A stretch of DNA of 64,000 nt, taken from NCBI RefSeq assembly GCF_000308615.1, contig NZ_BAGB01000013.1, positions 1-64,000 on the forward strand. The letters are read 5' to 3'. This document shows positions 7,706 through 15,465 of this stretch, piece by piece (positions within the stretch are counted from its first letter, which is position 1; each line of letters begins with the position of its first letter). The notes under the pieces are model-generated. The model had not been told where the DNA came from. It did not search any database and saw nothing but the letters and a program-made list of their open reading frames with translations. The position numbers were made by a program, and so were the translations under genes. This DNA is from Nocardia jiangxiensis NBRC 101359 (GTDB taxonomy: Bacteria > Actinomycetota > Actinomycetes > Mycobacteriales > Mycobacteriaceae).

Positions 7706-8862
7706 TGAGTACCTTCACCACGATCGTGCGTCGCGCCGCTCTGGGCGTGGCCGGTGCGGTCGGACTGAGCTGGGTCGCGCGGGCGGTCTGGGAGATGCCC
7801 GCGGCGATGGGCGCCTCGGTCTCGGCCATCGCACCGGTGGCCGCGCGGTCCGCGCGCTATCGCAACCGGCAGTTCTACAACACCGAACCCAGTTCCCAGC
7901 TGGTTCCGGGATCCGGTGTGTCGCTGATGTTCTCGGCGCTGACCCGGCGCGGCGTCGGCCGTCCGACCGGCCGGATCCCGCTGGCCACACCGGATGTGCC
8001 CGAACAGGCCGGCGCCCTGGCGGTCACCTGGTACGGGCACGCCTCGACGCTGCTCGAGGTCGACGGGTATCGCATTCTCACCGATCCGGTGTGGAGCGAA
8101 CGGGTTTCGCCGTCCGCGATCGTCGGGCCGACCCGGATGCATCCGGTGCCGGCGCCGCTGTCGGAGCTGCCGCCGGTGGATGCGATCGTCATCTCGCACG
8201 ATCACTACGACCATCTGGACCGCGATACCGTCACCGCGCTGGTCACGAGTCATCAGGCGCCGTTCCTGGTGCCGATCGGCATCGGCGCACATCTGCGCAT
8301 GTGGGATGTTCCCGAGGAGCGCATCATCGAATTGGATTGGGGCGCTTCGTTTTCCCTGTCCGAACCGGTCGGCGGCGGGCAGCCGGGCGAGCTGGTCGTG
8401 ACGTGCACCGAAGCGCGGCACTTCTCCGGTCGCGGGCTGGTGCGCAATACGACGCTGTGGGCCTCGTGGGCGATCGCCGGACCCACCCGGCGCGTCTACT
8501 TCGGCGGAGATACCGGTTACACCAAGGCATTCGCGGAGATCGGCGAGAGCCTGGGCCCGTTCGATCTGACGCTGTTGCCGATCGGCGCGTACGACGTGCA
8601 CTGGCCCGATGTGCACATGAATCCGGAGGAGGCGGTGCGCGCACACGCCGATGTGTGCCGCGGGAATTCCGGACACGGCCTGATCGTCCCGATCCACTGG
8701 GCGACCTTCAATTTGGCATTCCACGGCTGGTCGGAGCCGGTGCGGCGACTGGTCGCCTCGGCCCGCGCGGCCGGAACTCCGGTATCGGTTCCGTTGCCGG
8801 GTCAACGTATCGATGCCAATGCGCTATCACCGCAGGTTCACTGGTGGGAAGATATGGGCTGA
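7705..8862 (+). CDS. MBL-fold metallo-hydrolase (Rv0906-like)
   Basis: A 385-residue metallo-beta-lactamase-fold hydrolase of the NAPE-phospholipase D/UlaG-like branch. It has an N-terminal hydrophobic stretch (residues 8-30) that may anchor it to the membrane. The metal-binding motif SHDHYDHLD gives His165, His167, Asp169 and His170. Later ligands are in CTEARHFSGRG, FGGDTGY and PIHWATF. The start overlaps the echA6 stop (ATGA). The accD3-echA6-hydrolase grouping is conserved with mycobacteria, suggesting a role in lipid turnover or envelope lipid metabolism (inference). The substrate is not known. Confidence 0.9.
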   Translation: MSTFTTIVRRAALGVAGAVGLSWVARAVWEMPAAMGASVSAIAPVAARSARYRNRQFYNTEPSSQLVPGSGVSLMFSALTRRGVGRPTGRIPLATPDVPEQAGALAVTWYGHASTLLEVDGYRILTDPVWSERVSPSAIVGPTRMHPVPAPLSELPPVDAIVISHDHYDHLDRDTVTALVTSHQAPFLVPIGIGAHLRMWDVPEERIIELDWGASFSLSEPVGGGQPGELVVTCTEARHFSGRGLVRNTTLWASWAIAGPTRRVYFGGDTGYTKAFAEIGESLGPFDLTLLPIGAYDVHWPDVHMNPEEAVRAHADVCRGNSGHGLIVPIHWATFNLAFHGWSEPVRRLVASARAAGTPVSVPLPGQRIDANALSPQVHWWEDMG

Positions 8863-8898
8863 CCAGCGATAAATTCGATGGGTGAAGGAGCGGGACGG

Positions 8899-9306
8899 AT
8901 GAGTCTGATGGATACCCTCAAGGGCTTGGTCGGCAAGGGGAGGGAGGTTGCTGCCGAGAACGCCGACAAGATTCACGGTGCCGTGGACAAGGCCGGCGAG
9001 TTCATCGATGAGAAGACCGGCGGCAAGTACTCCGATCAGATCGGCAAGGGCGCCGCGGCGTTGAAGAACGTGATCCCGGAGCAGCCCGGAGCCGAATCCG
9101 AGGCCGCCGCGGAGGCGCCGTCCGCGCCCGAAGCGCCGTCGGCTCCCGAAACGCCTGCCGCGCCTGCCGCTCCCGAGGCGCCGTCCGCGCCTGAGGCGAA
9201 GGCCGACCCCGCTGCGGAGGCCGAGCCGGAGGCGGTCGTGGACGCCGAGCCGACGCCCGAGACCGCGTCGGAGAGCGACGCCGAGCCCGAGTCCGGCCAG
9301 GGCTGA
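8899..9306 (+). CDS. MT0933-type antitoxin-like protein with Ala/Pro/Glu-rich tail
   Basis: A 135-residue protein. Residues 1-60 (MSLMDTLKGLVGKG, then KTGGKYSDQIGKG) resemble the MT0933 antitoxin family (Rv0909 of M. tuberculosis), small Lys/Gly-rich proteins. Residues 65-135 are Ala, Pro and Glu only in effect: a highly acidic low-complexity tail with repeats of APSAPEA type that the short family members lack. ATG at 8899 is chosen with AAGGAG 9 nt upstream. In M. tuberculosis Rv0909 is paired with the toxin Rv0910 (SRPBCC fold). No such gene follows here, so the protein is either an orphan or has a different role. It lies 36 nt after the MBL gene, probably in the same transcript. Confidence 0.8.
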   Translation: MSLMDTLKGLVGKGREVAAENADKIHGAVDKAGEFIDEKTGGKYSDQIGKGAAALKNVIPEQPGAESEAAAEAPSAPEAPSAPETPAAPAAPEAPSAPEAKADPAAEAEPEAVVDAEPTPETASESDAEPESGQG

Positions 9307-9420
9307 TTTTCGGCAATCTGTTGTCGGACGGGCTGTGCTGTAGGGCATGTTCGGCCGCCCGTCCGCCTGCGGACCCGCGTGTGTGGCCGGTACGCAGTTA
9401 TCGGCCCGTAAACTTCGACC

Positions 9421-11676
9421 ATGGCCACCCGCCGGGATTTCGGGGGTATCGAGGTTGAGCTGAGCAACCTCGACAAGGTGCTGTACCCGGCGACCGGGAC
9501 CACCAAAGGCCAGGTCATCGACTATTTCACCGCGATCGCGCCCGCGCTGCTGCCGCATATCGCCGGTCGGGCGGTGACCCGTAAGCGGTGGCCCAACGGG
9601 GTCACCGAATCCTCCTTCTTCGAGAAGAATCTGGCCGCGCACGCGCCGACGTGGCTGGACCGGAGGGTGCAGCAGCATTCGAATCGGCGCGTGGTGTACC
9701 CGCTGATCGATTCGGTCGCGGGCATGGCCTGGCTCGGGCAGCAGGCCGCACTGGAAATCCATGTGCCGCAATGGATTTTCGACCACGACCAGCGTGGGCC
9801 GATCACCCGGCTGGTCTTCGATCTGGATCCGGGTCCGGGGGTGGGTCTGGCCGAATGCGCGCTGGTCGCGATGCGGATCCGCGATACCGTGCGCGATGTG
9901 GGACTGGATGCCTATCCGGTGACCAGCGGTAGCAAGGGGATTCACGTCTACGTGCCGTTGGTGCGCGTGCTCGATCCGTCCGGGGCCTCCACGGTCGCCA
10001 AGCAGGTCGCGGTGGGCCTGGAGAAGGTATATCCGGATCTGGTGACCGCGACCATGGCGAAGGCGGCCCGGCCCGGCAAGGTCTTCCTGGACTGGAGTCA
10101 GAACAATCCGTCCAAGACCACGATCGCCCCGTACTCGCTGCGCGGGCGCACCTCGCCGATGGTTGCCGCGCCGCGCGCCTGGGGCGAGATCGAGGACCGG
10201 GAAAGCCTGCGGCACTTGACCTTCGAAGAGGTGCTGGCGCGCTGGCGGAAGCATGGCGACCTGCTGGCCGGACTGGATGCATCGCATCGGGCCGGTGCGC
10301 CGGATCCGCTGGCCACCTATCGCTCGATGCGTGATCCCGAGCGGACTCCGGAACCTGTTCCGTCGCAACCCCCTACGCCCGGCGCGGGCAATCGGTTCGT
10401 CGTGCAGGAACATCACGCCCGGCGTCTGCACTGGGACGTGCGGCTCGAGCGCGAAGGGGTGCTGGCGTCCTGGGCGGTGCCGAAGGGCCCGCCGACATCC
10501 TCGACGGAGAATCGGCTCGCCGTGCGGACCGAGGATCATCCGTTGGAATACCTCGACTTCCACGGTTCGATCCCTCGGGGAGAGTACGGCGCGGGTGCGA
10601 TGACGATCTGGGATTCGGGCACCTACGAGACCGAGAAGTGGCGCGAGGACGAGGTGATCGTACGGTTTCGGGGCACTCGTCTGGACGGCCGGTACGCGCT
10701 GATCCGAACCCGGGGCGATCAATGGCTCATGCATCTGATGAAGTCGGAATATGGTGCAGCGCAATCGGTATCGAACGCTCAGCGGCGTCCGGTCGAGCTG
10801 CCGCGCGATCTGAGCCCGATGCTGGCCACCGCCGGTGACGTGGCGACCCTGGACGCGGCGGACTGGGCTTTCGAGACGAAATGGGACGGCTTCCGGTTGA
10901 TCGTCGAGATCGCCGACGGCGTGGTCACCGCACGCAGCCGGGCCGGAAATACCGTGACCGAACGGTATCCGCGCCTGGTCGCACTCGGCGAGGAGCTCGA
11001 CGAGCATCGTGTGGTGCTCGATGGCGAGGCGGTCGTCTTCGACGCCGACGGAATTGCGAATCTCGCTCTGCTACAGGCGGATTCGGTCAGAGCCGAATTC
11101 GTGGCCTTCGATGTGCTGTATCTGGACGGCACATCCCTTGTCCGCAAACGCTATTCGGATCGACGTCGGGTGCTCGAGGCGTTGGCCGCCCGCGCGCCCG
11201 CGCTCCTGGTGCCGCCTCGGCTGGACGGTTCCGGTGCGCAGGCATTGGACTACAGCCGCGAACACGGGATGGAGGGTGTGGTCGCCAAACGACTGGACTC
11301 GGTCTACCTGCCCGGACGACGTGGACAGTCCTGGATCAAGACCCGCAACTGGCGCACCCAGCAGGTGGTCGTCGGCGGTTGGCGACGCAGCACCGCGCGG
11401 CCGTTCGCCTCTTTGCTGGTCGGGGTGCGGCACGAGGGTGAGCTGATCTACGCCGGGCGGGTCGGCACCGGATTCGACGAGCGGGAGATGGCGGATCTGG
11501 CCGCCCGCATGCGTCGCCTGGAACGCAAGACCAGCCCGTTCGACAGCGATCTGACTCCCGCCGAACGCGAGGACGCGGTCTGGGTGACGCCGAAGCTCAC
11601 CGGCACCGTGCGCTATATGAACTGGACCGAATCCGGCCGCCTCTGGCATCCGGGTTGGCTCGGATCCAGTACTTGA
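9421..11676 (+). CDS. ligD: Non-homologous end-joining DNA ligase LigD (POL-PE-LIG)
   Basis: A 751-residue multidomain NHEJ ligase in the mycobacterial domain order. First is the archaeo-eukaryotic-primase-like polymerase domain (residues 5-290), with catalytic Asp134 and Asp136 in FDLDPGPG. Next is the 3'-phosphoesterase domain (about 320-450), with NRFVVQEHHARRLHWD at 324. Last is the ATP-dependent ligase domain (about 465-750), with nucleotidyl-acceptor Lys487 in TKWDGF. It repairs double-strand breaks with Ku. No ku gene lies in this window. It starts with ATG at 9421 close to the expected N-terminus and abuts the convergent isochorismatase-like gene with no gap. Confidence 0.97.
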   Translation: MATRRDFGGIEVELSNLDKVLYPATGTTKGQVIDYFTAIAPALLPHIAGRAVTRKRWPNGVTESSFFEKNLAAHAPTWLDRRVQQHSNRRVVYPLIDSVAGMAWLGQQAALEIHVPQWIFDHDQRGPITRLVFDLDPGPGVGLAECALVAMRIRDTVRDVGLDAYPVTSGSKGIHVYVPLVRVLDPSGASTVAKQVAVGLEKVYPDLVTATMAKAARPGKVFLDWSQNNPSKTTIAPYSLRGRTSPMVAAPRAWGEIEDRESLRHLTFEEVLARWRKHGDLLAGLDASHRAGAPDPLATYRSMRDPERTPEPVPSQPPTPGAGNRFVVQEHHARRLHWDVRLEREGVLASWAVPKGPPTSSTENRLAVRTEDHPLEYLDFHGSIPRGEYGAGAMTIWDSGTYETEKWREDEVIVRFRGTRLDGRYALIRTRGDQWLMHLMKSEYGAAQSVSNAQRRPVELPRDLSPMLATAGDVATLDAADWAFETKWDGFRLIVEIADGVVTARSRAGNTVTERYPRLVALGEELDEHRVVLDGEAVVFDADGIANLALLQADSVRAEFVAFDVLYLDGTSLVRKRYSDRRRVLEALAARAPALLVPPRLDGSGAQALDYSREHGMEGVVAKRLDSVYLPGRRGQSWIKTRNWRTQQVVVGGWRRSTARPFASLLVGVRHEGELIYAGRVGTGFDEREMADLAARMRRLERKTSPFDSDLTPAEREDAVWVTPKLTGTVRYMNWTESGRLWHPGWLGSST

Positions 11677-12321
11677 TCAGGCGTTTCCGGTCAGCAGCGG
11701 GACGATCGTGGACACATCGGTGACGATCGCGTTGCCCTGGAAGGCGAAATCGTCCAGCGCCCGGCCCATCGCCGCTTCGTCCCGGCCGCCGCAGGCGTCA
11801 CCGATCACGACCGGGATGAAGCCCAGGTCGGTGGAGTGCGTGACGGTCGGGGCGATACCGATCTCCAATGCCACGCCCGTGATGGCGTAGGAGACGATGC
11901 CCAGGTCACCCAGTGTCGCGGCGAGCGGGGTGCCCTCGAATGCGGACATGGTCGTCTTGTCGAAGACGATCTCGTCCGGCCCCGGGCGCAGTTCCGGCAC
12001 CAGTTCGAAGCCCGGCGTGTCGCGCAGCAGGATCGGCTGCAGGTCCTCGACCGCATCGACGCCCTGCCAGTTCATCGCCATACGCAGGGCGAATACGCCG
12101 CTGAGGCGGGGAGGAAGGAACATGTGCCGCAGGAAGACGACCGGATATCCGCCGCGGCGCGCCGCCTGCACCACGCGCACCACCTGTGCGACGATCGCGT
12201 CGGCGTGCTCGAGCTGGGACAGCACGCCCACCTGCATGTCGTAGACGATCACCGCCATCCGGTGCGGGTCACAGACGTCGGCGAGTCCGTCCGGAATGTC
12301 GAGCCCATTGCCCTGTCGCAC
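11677..12321 (-). CDS. Isochorismatase-like hydrolase lacking the nucleophilic cysteine
   Basis: A 214-residue isochorismatase-superfamily protein. The catalytic Asp is in VYDMQVG and the Lys in FDKTTMSAF. In cysteine hydrolases of this fold a Cys sits in a GVATxxCV motif; here the matching segment reads GVALEIGIAPTV, with Gly in place of Cys. EntB-type isochorismatases also have Gly at this position, so vinyl-ether hydrolysis is more likely than amidase activity. No siderophore genes are nearby, so the substrate is open. GTG at 12321 is chosen because AAGGAGA lies 8 nt before it; an in-frame ATG further upstream at 12357 has no such site. Confidence 0.82.
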   Translation of the reverse strand: MRQGNGLDIPDGLADVCDPHRMAVIVYDMQVGVLSQLEHADAIVAQVVRVVQAARRGGYPVVFLRHMFLPPRLSGVFALRMAMNWQGVDAVEDLQPILLRDTPGFELVPELRPGPDEIVFDKTTMSAFEGTPLAATLGDLGIVSYAITGVALEIGIAPTVTHSTDLGFIPVVIGDACGGRDEAAMGRALDDFAFQGNAIVTDVSTIVPLLTGNA

Positions 12322-12515
12322 CGAACTCTCCTTCTGTCGCATGCGGTTTCGACCCACAGTACCGGGCGTCGGCGTGTCGCGGAAACGTTCCCCGACCGGC
12401 CGCGGACATCGTTGACCTGGGTATTCGGGACCGATAGCGTGCTGTCTCGGTGGTGAGGTGCGGTCGGGGTGATCGGTGCTCGCGGTACCTCGTGCGGCGA
12501 CGTGGGAGGTAACGG

Positions 12516-13760
12516 ATGGGATTCAGGTGGCTCGCGGGTGCACACGCCTCGCGTCGGCGGACGGGCGTGGTCCTGTCGGTCGCGATCGCCATGGTGCTGG
12601 GCCTGCTGTCGGCGCAGCCGACGCGCGCCGATGTGCGCACTCCCGACGACGACCCGTTCTACGCCGCACCAGCGGATCTGGCCGCCCAACCGGATGGTGC
12701 GGTGCTCGGTACCCGCTCGATCGATGTCTTCGGTCTGCCGCTGCCGATCTCGGCGTGGCAATTGCGTTATCGCACTACGGATTCGGTGGATCGACCGATT
12801 GTGGGTGTGGCCACGGTGCTGGTGCCGACCACCTCGTGGGACAAGGGGCCGCGACCGCTGCTGAGCTATCAGGTGCCCGAGGACAGCCTCGGCACCCGAT
12901 GCTCGCCGTCCTTCGCTTTTTCCGGCGGGCGTGATCCCGGCGTGGTGAACACACTGCTGGACGTGCCGTTCATGACCGCCGCGCTGTTGCGTGGCTGGGG
13001 GCTGGTGGTCAGCGATTACGAGGGCCCGTACTCGCGTTTCCTGGACGGTCCGGGTGCGGGCCGGTCGGTGCTGGACGGCGTGCGGGCGGCGCTGTCCTTC
13101 GCGCACGGTGGCGTGCAGGCGACGAGTCCCGTTGGGGCGTGGGGATATTCGGGTGGTGCGTTCGCCACGCTGTGGGCGGCGCAGATGCGCGCGACCTACG
13201 CGCCGCAGGTGCGGTTCGCGGGGATCAGCACCGGCGGCGTTCCGGCCGACCTCCCCGCGATCGCGCGGCGCGTGGACGGCGGGGTCCAGGCCGGGCTGGC
13301 CCTGCTGATCGTGATGGCGCTGACCCGCAATCACCCCGAGTCGGGACTGTCCGGCATGCTCAACGATCGCGGGCGGGCGTTCCTGGCCGCGAATGCCACC
13401 GCCTGTGGATCCGATCTGGTGCCGCAAAACGTCAACGCACATGTCGACGACTACACGAATGAACCGAATCTGTTGGACAGCAAAGTCTTTCGCAATGTGG
13501 CCGCGGCCAATGAACTGGGCGTGAACGCGCCCGACGTGCCGCTGTACATGTATCACAGCAACTCCGACGACGTGATTCCGGTGGCGGGATTCAGTGCCCT
13601 GGTCGACCGGTACTGCGCGTCGGGCGCGACTCTCACCGCGATCCATTCACCGTTTCCCACACACAACGGTGCGGCGGCCGGGGAGGCTCTGGGGGGGATG
13701 AACTTCCTCGCCGACCGCTTCGCCGGGCGGCCCGTCACACCGGGCTGCACCATTCGATGA
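12516..13760 (+). CDS. Secreted lipase (LIP family)
   Basis: A 414-residue secretory lipase-type alpha/beta hydrolase. An N-terminal signal peptide covers residues 1-38 (RRR, then a hydrophobic core, cleavage near TRA-DV). The nucleophile is Ser212 in GYSGGA. The other triad members are likely the Asp of HSNSDDVIP and the His of FPTHNGAAAG near the C-terminus. Paired cysteines suit an exported protein. ATG at 12516 follows GGAGG by 5 nt. Family members hydrolyse triacylglycerols or related esters outside the cell. It is convergent with the next gene (9-nt gap). Confidence 0.9.
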   Translation: MGFRWLAGAHASRRRTGVVLSVAIAMVLGLLSAQPTRADVRTPDDDPFYAAPADLAAQPDGAVLGTRSIDVFGLPLPISAWQLRYRTTDSVDRPIVGVATVLVPTTSWDKGPRPLLSYQVPEDSLGTRCSPSFAFSGGRDPGVVNTLLDVPFMTAALLRGWGLVVSDYEGPYSRFLDGPGAGRSVLDGVRAALSFAHGGVQATSPVGAWGYSGGAFATLWAAQMRATYAPQVRFAGISTGGVPADLPAIARRVDGGVQAGLALLIVMALTRNHPESGLSGMLNDRGRAFLAANATACGSDLVPQNVNAHVDDYTNEPNLLDSKVFRNVAAANELGVNAPDVPLYMYHSNSDDVIPVAGFSALVDRYCASGATLTAIHSPFPTHNGAAAGEALGGMNFLADRFAGRPVTPGCTIR

Positions 13761-13769
13761 ATGCCGTGA

Positions 13770-14402
13770 TCACTGATTCCACTTGGTGGTGCCGGGTGCG
13801 GCGCCGAGGGTGTTGACCAGGTCGAGACCCGCGATGACCAGCGCCGGACCGCCGACGGCGAGCGTGCCGATGATGCCGCCGAGCGTGGCTCCCGCCAGGA
13901 CGCTCGCCACCACGCCGGGGCCGCTGACGATGCCGGTGAGCCCGATCAGCGCGCCCAGAGCCGTGCCGATGAATCCGCCGACCGCGGTGGCGATGCCGAA
14001 CTGGGTCGAGAAAGCTTCCAGCGCACGTTGATTCTCGGTCACCGAGGCCACCGGAAGCGCCCGCGCCGGCCGGGCCGCGGCCACATCCTTCACCGCGGTC
14101 AGGTCCAGTTCGCGCGAATCGGCGCTGATCCGGTGCGGCAGTGGGTATTCCGTGCCGTTCTGCCGGATCGACAGCGGCAGTGTGACGACGGTGTTGCCGT
14201 CGGTGTCGCGGATGTCGACGGTGCGCTGATCGGCTGCCGCTCGGAACGATCCGCCGGTGAGTGTGGTCTGCACGGTGTTGCCCACCAACTTCGTGGCATA
14301 GTGCACCACCGGCATGGCGGGATCGGCGTGCACGGTACCGGCGCCGAGGCCGAGGGCGATCGCCACCGGTACGACGGTAGCGATGAACTTGCGCAGGAGC
14401 AT
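13770..14402 (-). CDS. Exported protein with C-terminal glycine-rich hydrophobic region
   Basis: A 210-residue protein of unknown function. It has a signal peptide (residues 1-27, ending GTVHADP). A polar middle domain with a beta-rich look follows (VDIRDTDGNTVVTLPL, then YPLPHRI). The C-terminal 80 residues are Gly/Ala/Ile-rich with two hydrophobic segments (GGFIGTALGALIGLTGIV and a following Gly-zipper-like stretch), suggesting membrane insertion or oligomerisation. The ATG at 14402 is chosen for the signal peptide; an open frame extends upstream to 14528. Proteins of this layout are common in Nocardia, often in several copies (recollection, not checked). Confidence 0.7.
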   Translation of the reverse strand: MLLRKFIATVVPVAIALGLGAGTVHADPAMPVVHYATKLVGNTVQTTLTGGSFRAAADQRTVDIRDTDGNTVVTLPLSIRQNGTEYPLPHRISADSRELDLTAVKDVAAARPARALPVASVTENQRALEAFSTQFGIATAVGGFIGTALGALIGLTGIVSGPGVVASVLAGATLGGIIGTLAVGGPALVIAGLDLVNTLGAAPGTTKWNQ

Positions 14403-14611
14403 TCGCCTGTTCCAATCTTGATCAGGTTCGTCGGAGAACATGGGCGCGCGCAGGCACAGACTCCCGCTACTCGACCGGGTGCGCGCGGGTTCGTGTAGCG
14501 AGATGGTAACTGCTGCACGTTCGCGCAATCCTAGAGATTTCGGGGATTGCCATCCCTGAATCTTGGGTGATCCCTCGAGTTTCGGCCGTGATTGGATGAT
14601 TCCGGGGTGCG

Positions 14612-14641
14612 AAAAAGACCCCCGGTCGGTTGATTTCCGGG
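14612..14641 (-). terminator. Possible intrinsic terminator after ecfT
   Basis: On the minus strand a CCCGG/CCGGG stem (14637-14641 with 14621-14625) is followed by a T-run (complement of 14612-14616). It lies about 40 nt beyond the EcfT stop. The stem is short. The remainder of 14403-14678 shows no gene. Confidence 0.4.
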
Positions 14642-14678
14642 ACTATTCGTGCGAATCGGAGGATTCCTACCGGGCGGT

Positions 14679-15416
14679 CTAGAGCGCGAGGTTGATCGCC
14701 ACTGCCGCAACGCCTATCGCGATCACGACGAACAGTGCGACCACATCGCGACGTCCCGGGGCGCTCGGATACGCGGTGAGTTGTCCGGTGCCGCCGCGCG
14801 CGGTGATCGCTTCACCGAGTTCGCCCGCGCGGCGCGTGGACACCGCCATCGCCGCGGTCAGGATGTCCATGAGTGCGTTGTCGGTGGCGCGTTGCAGCAG
14901 ACCGCCGTTCGGGCGCAGTTTGCGTGCGGCGCGCAGGATGCGCATCTCGTCCAGCAGGAGCGGAAGGCCGCGCAACGTCAGCGCGACCACCACGGCCCAT
15001 TCGTCCACCGGCACCCGCAGCAGACGCAGCGGCGCACCGAGTTTCGCGAGGGCGGGCGCGATCTCGCCCATCGGGGTGGTCCACGCGATCAGGAAGGAGG
15101 AGATGACCAGCAGCAGCGCGAACGTCATGGTCTGCGCGTAGTGCAGCACCGCCGCCCAGCCGGCCGGGAGGGAGGTGAAGGCGCCGACGCTCAGCAGCGC
15201 CCAGAACGGCCACGGCAGTCGCGGCAGGGTGCCCGGCGGCAGATGCGCCACCGCGCCGACCGCGATCAGGAAGACCACCACCAGGCCCAGCACCGGCCAG
15301 GAGGGCTCGAACAGCACGATCATGCTGAGCAGGAAGACCGCGATCATCTTCGTCCCGGCCCACAGCCGGTGCACCGGGCTCTGTACCGGAACCTCGCGGA
15401 GCAGCACCATGGTCAT
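14679..15416 (-). CDS. ecfT: ECF transporter transmembrane component EcfT
   Basis: A 245-residue polytopic membrane protein of the CbiQ/EcfT family (Rv2325c-like). Several hydrophobic helices are followed by a cytoplasmic region with two Ala-Arg-type coupling motifs (ALTLRGLPLLLDEMR and ARRAGELGEAI-like segments), which in EcfT contact the ATPase subunits. ATG at 15416 is chosen, with GGGAGA 6 nt upstream; a TTG at 15458 in the same frame would add 14 residues. It lies directly downstream of the ATPase fusion and forms the complete transporter with it. The substrate vitamin or metal cannot be deduced. Confidence 0.9.
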   Translation of the reverse strand: MTMVLLREVPVQSPVHRLWAGTKMIAVFLLSMIVLFEPSWPVLGLVVVFLIAVGAVAHLPPGTLPRLPWPFWALLSVGAFTSLPAGWAAVLHYAQTMTFALLLVISSFLIAWTTPMGEIAPALAKLGAPLRLLRVPVDEWAVVVALTLRGLPLLLDEMRILRAARKLRPNGGLLQRATDNALMDILTAAMAVSTRRAGELGEAITARGGTGQLTAYPSAPGRRDVVALFVVIAIGVAAVAINLAL

Positions 15417-15465
15417 CGCGGGTCTCCCGCACTGCCGGACGGAATGCGTTGTGCGCAAGTCGGTC

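Noticed and set aside
8827..11007. A 726-residue open frame on the minus strand opposite ligD
   Set aside because: It is antisense to a gene with all LigD domains and has the Arg/Gly/His-rich composition of a shadow frame in GC-rich DNA.
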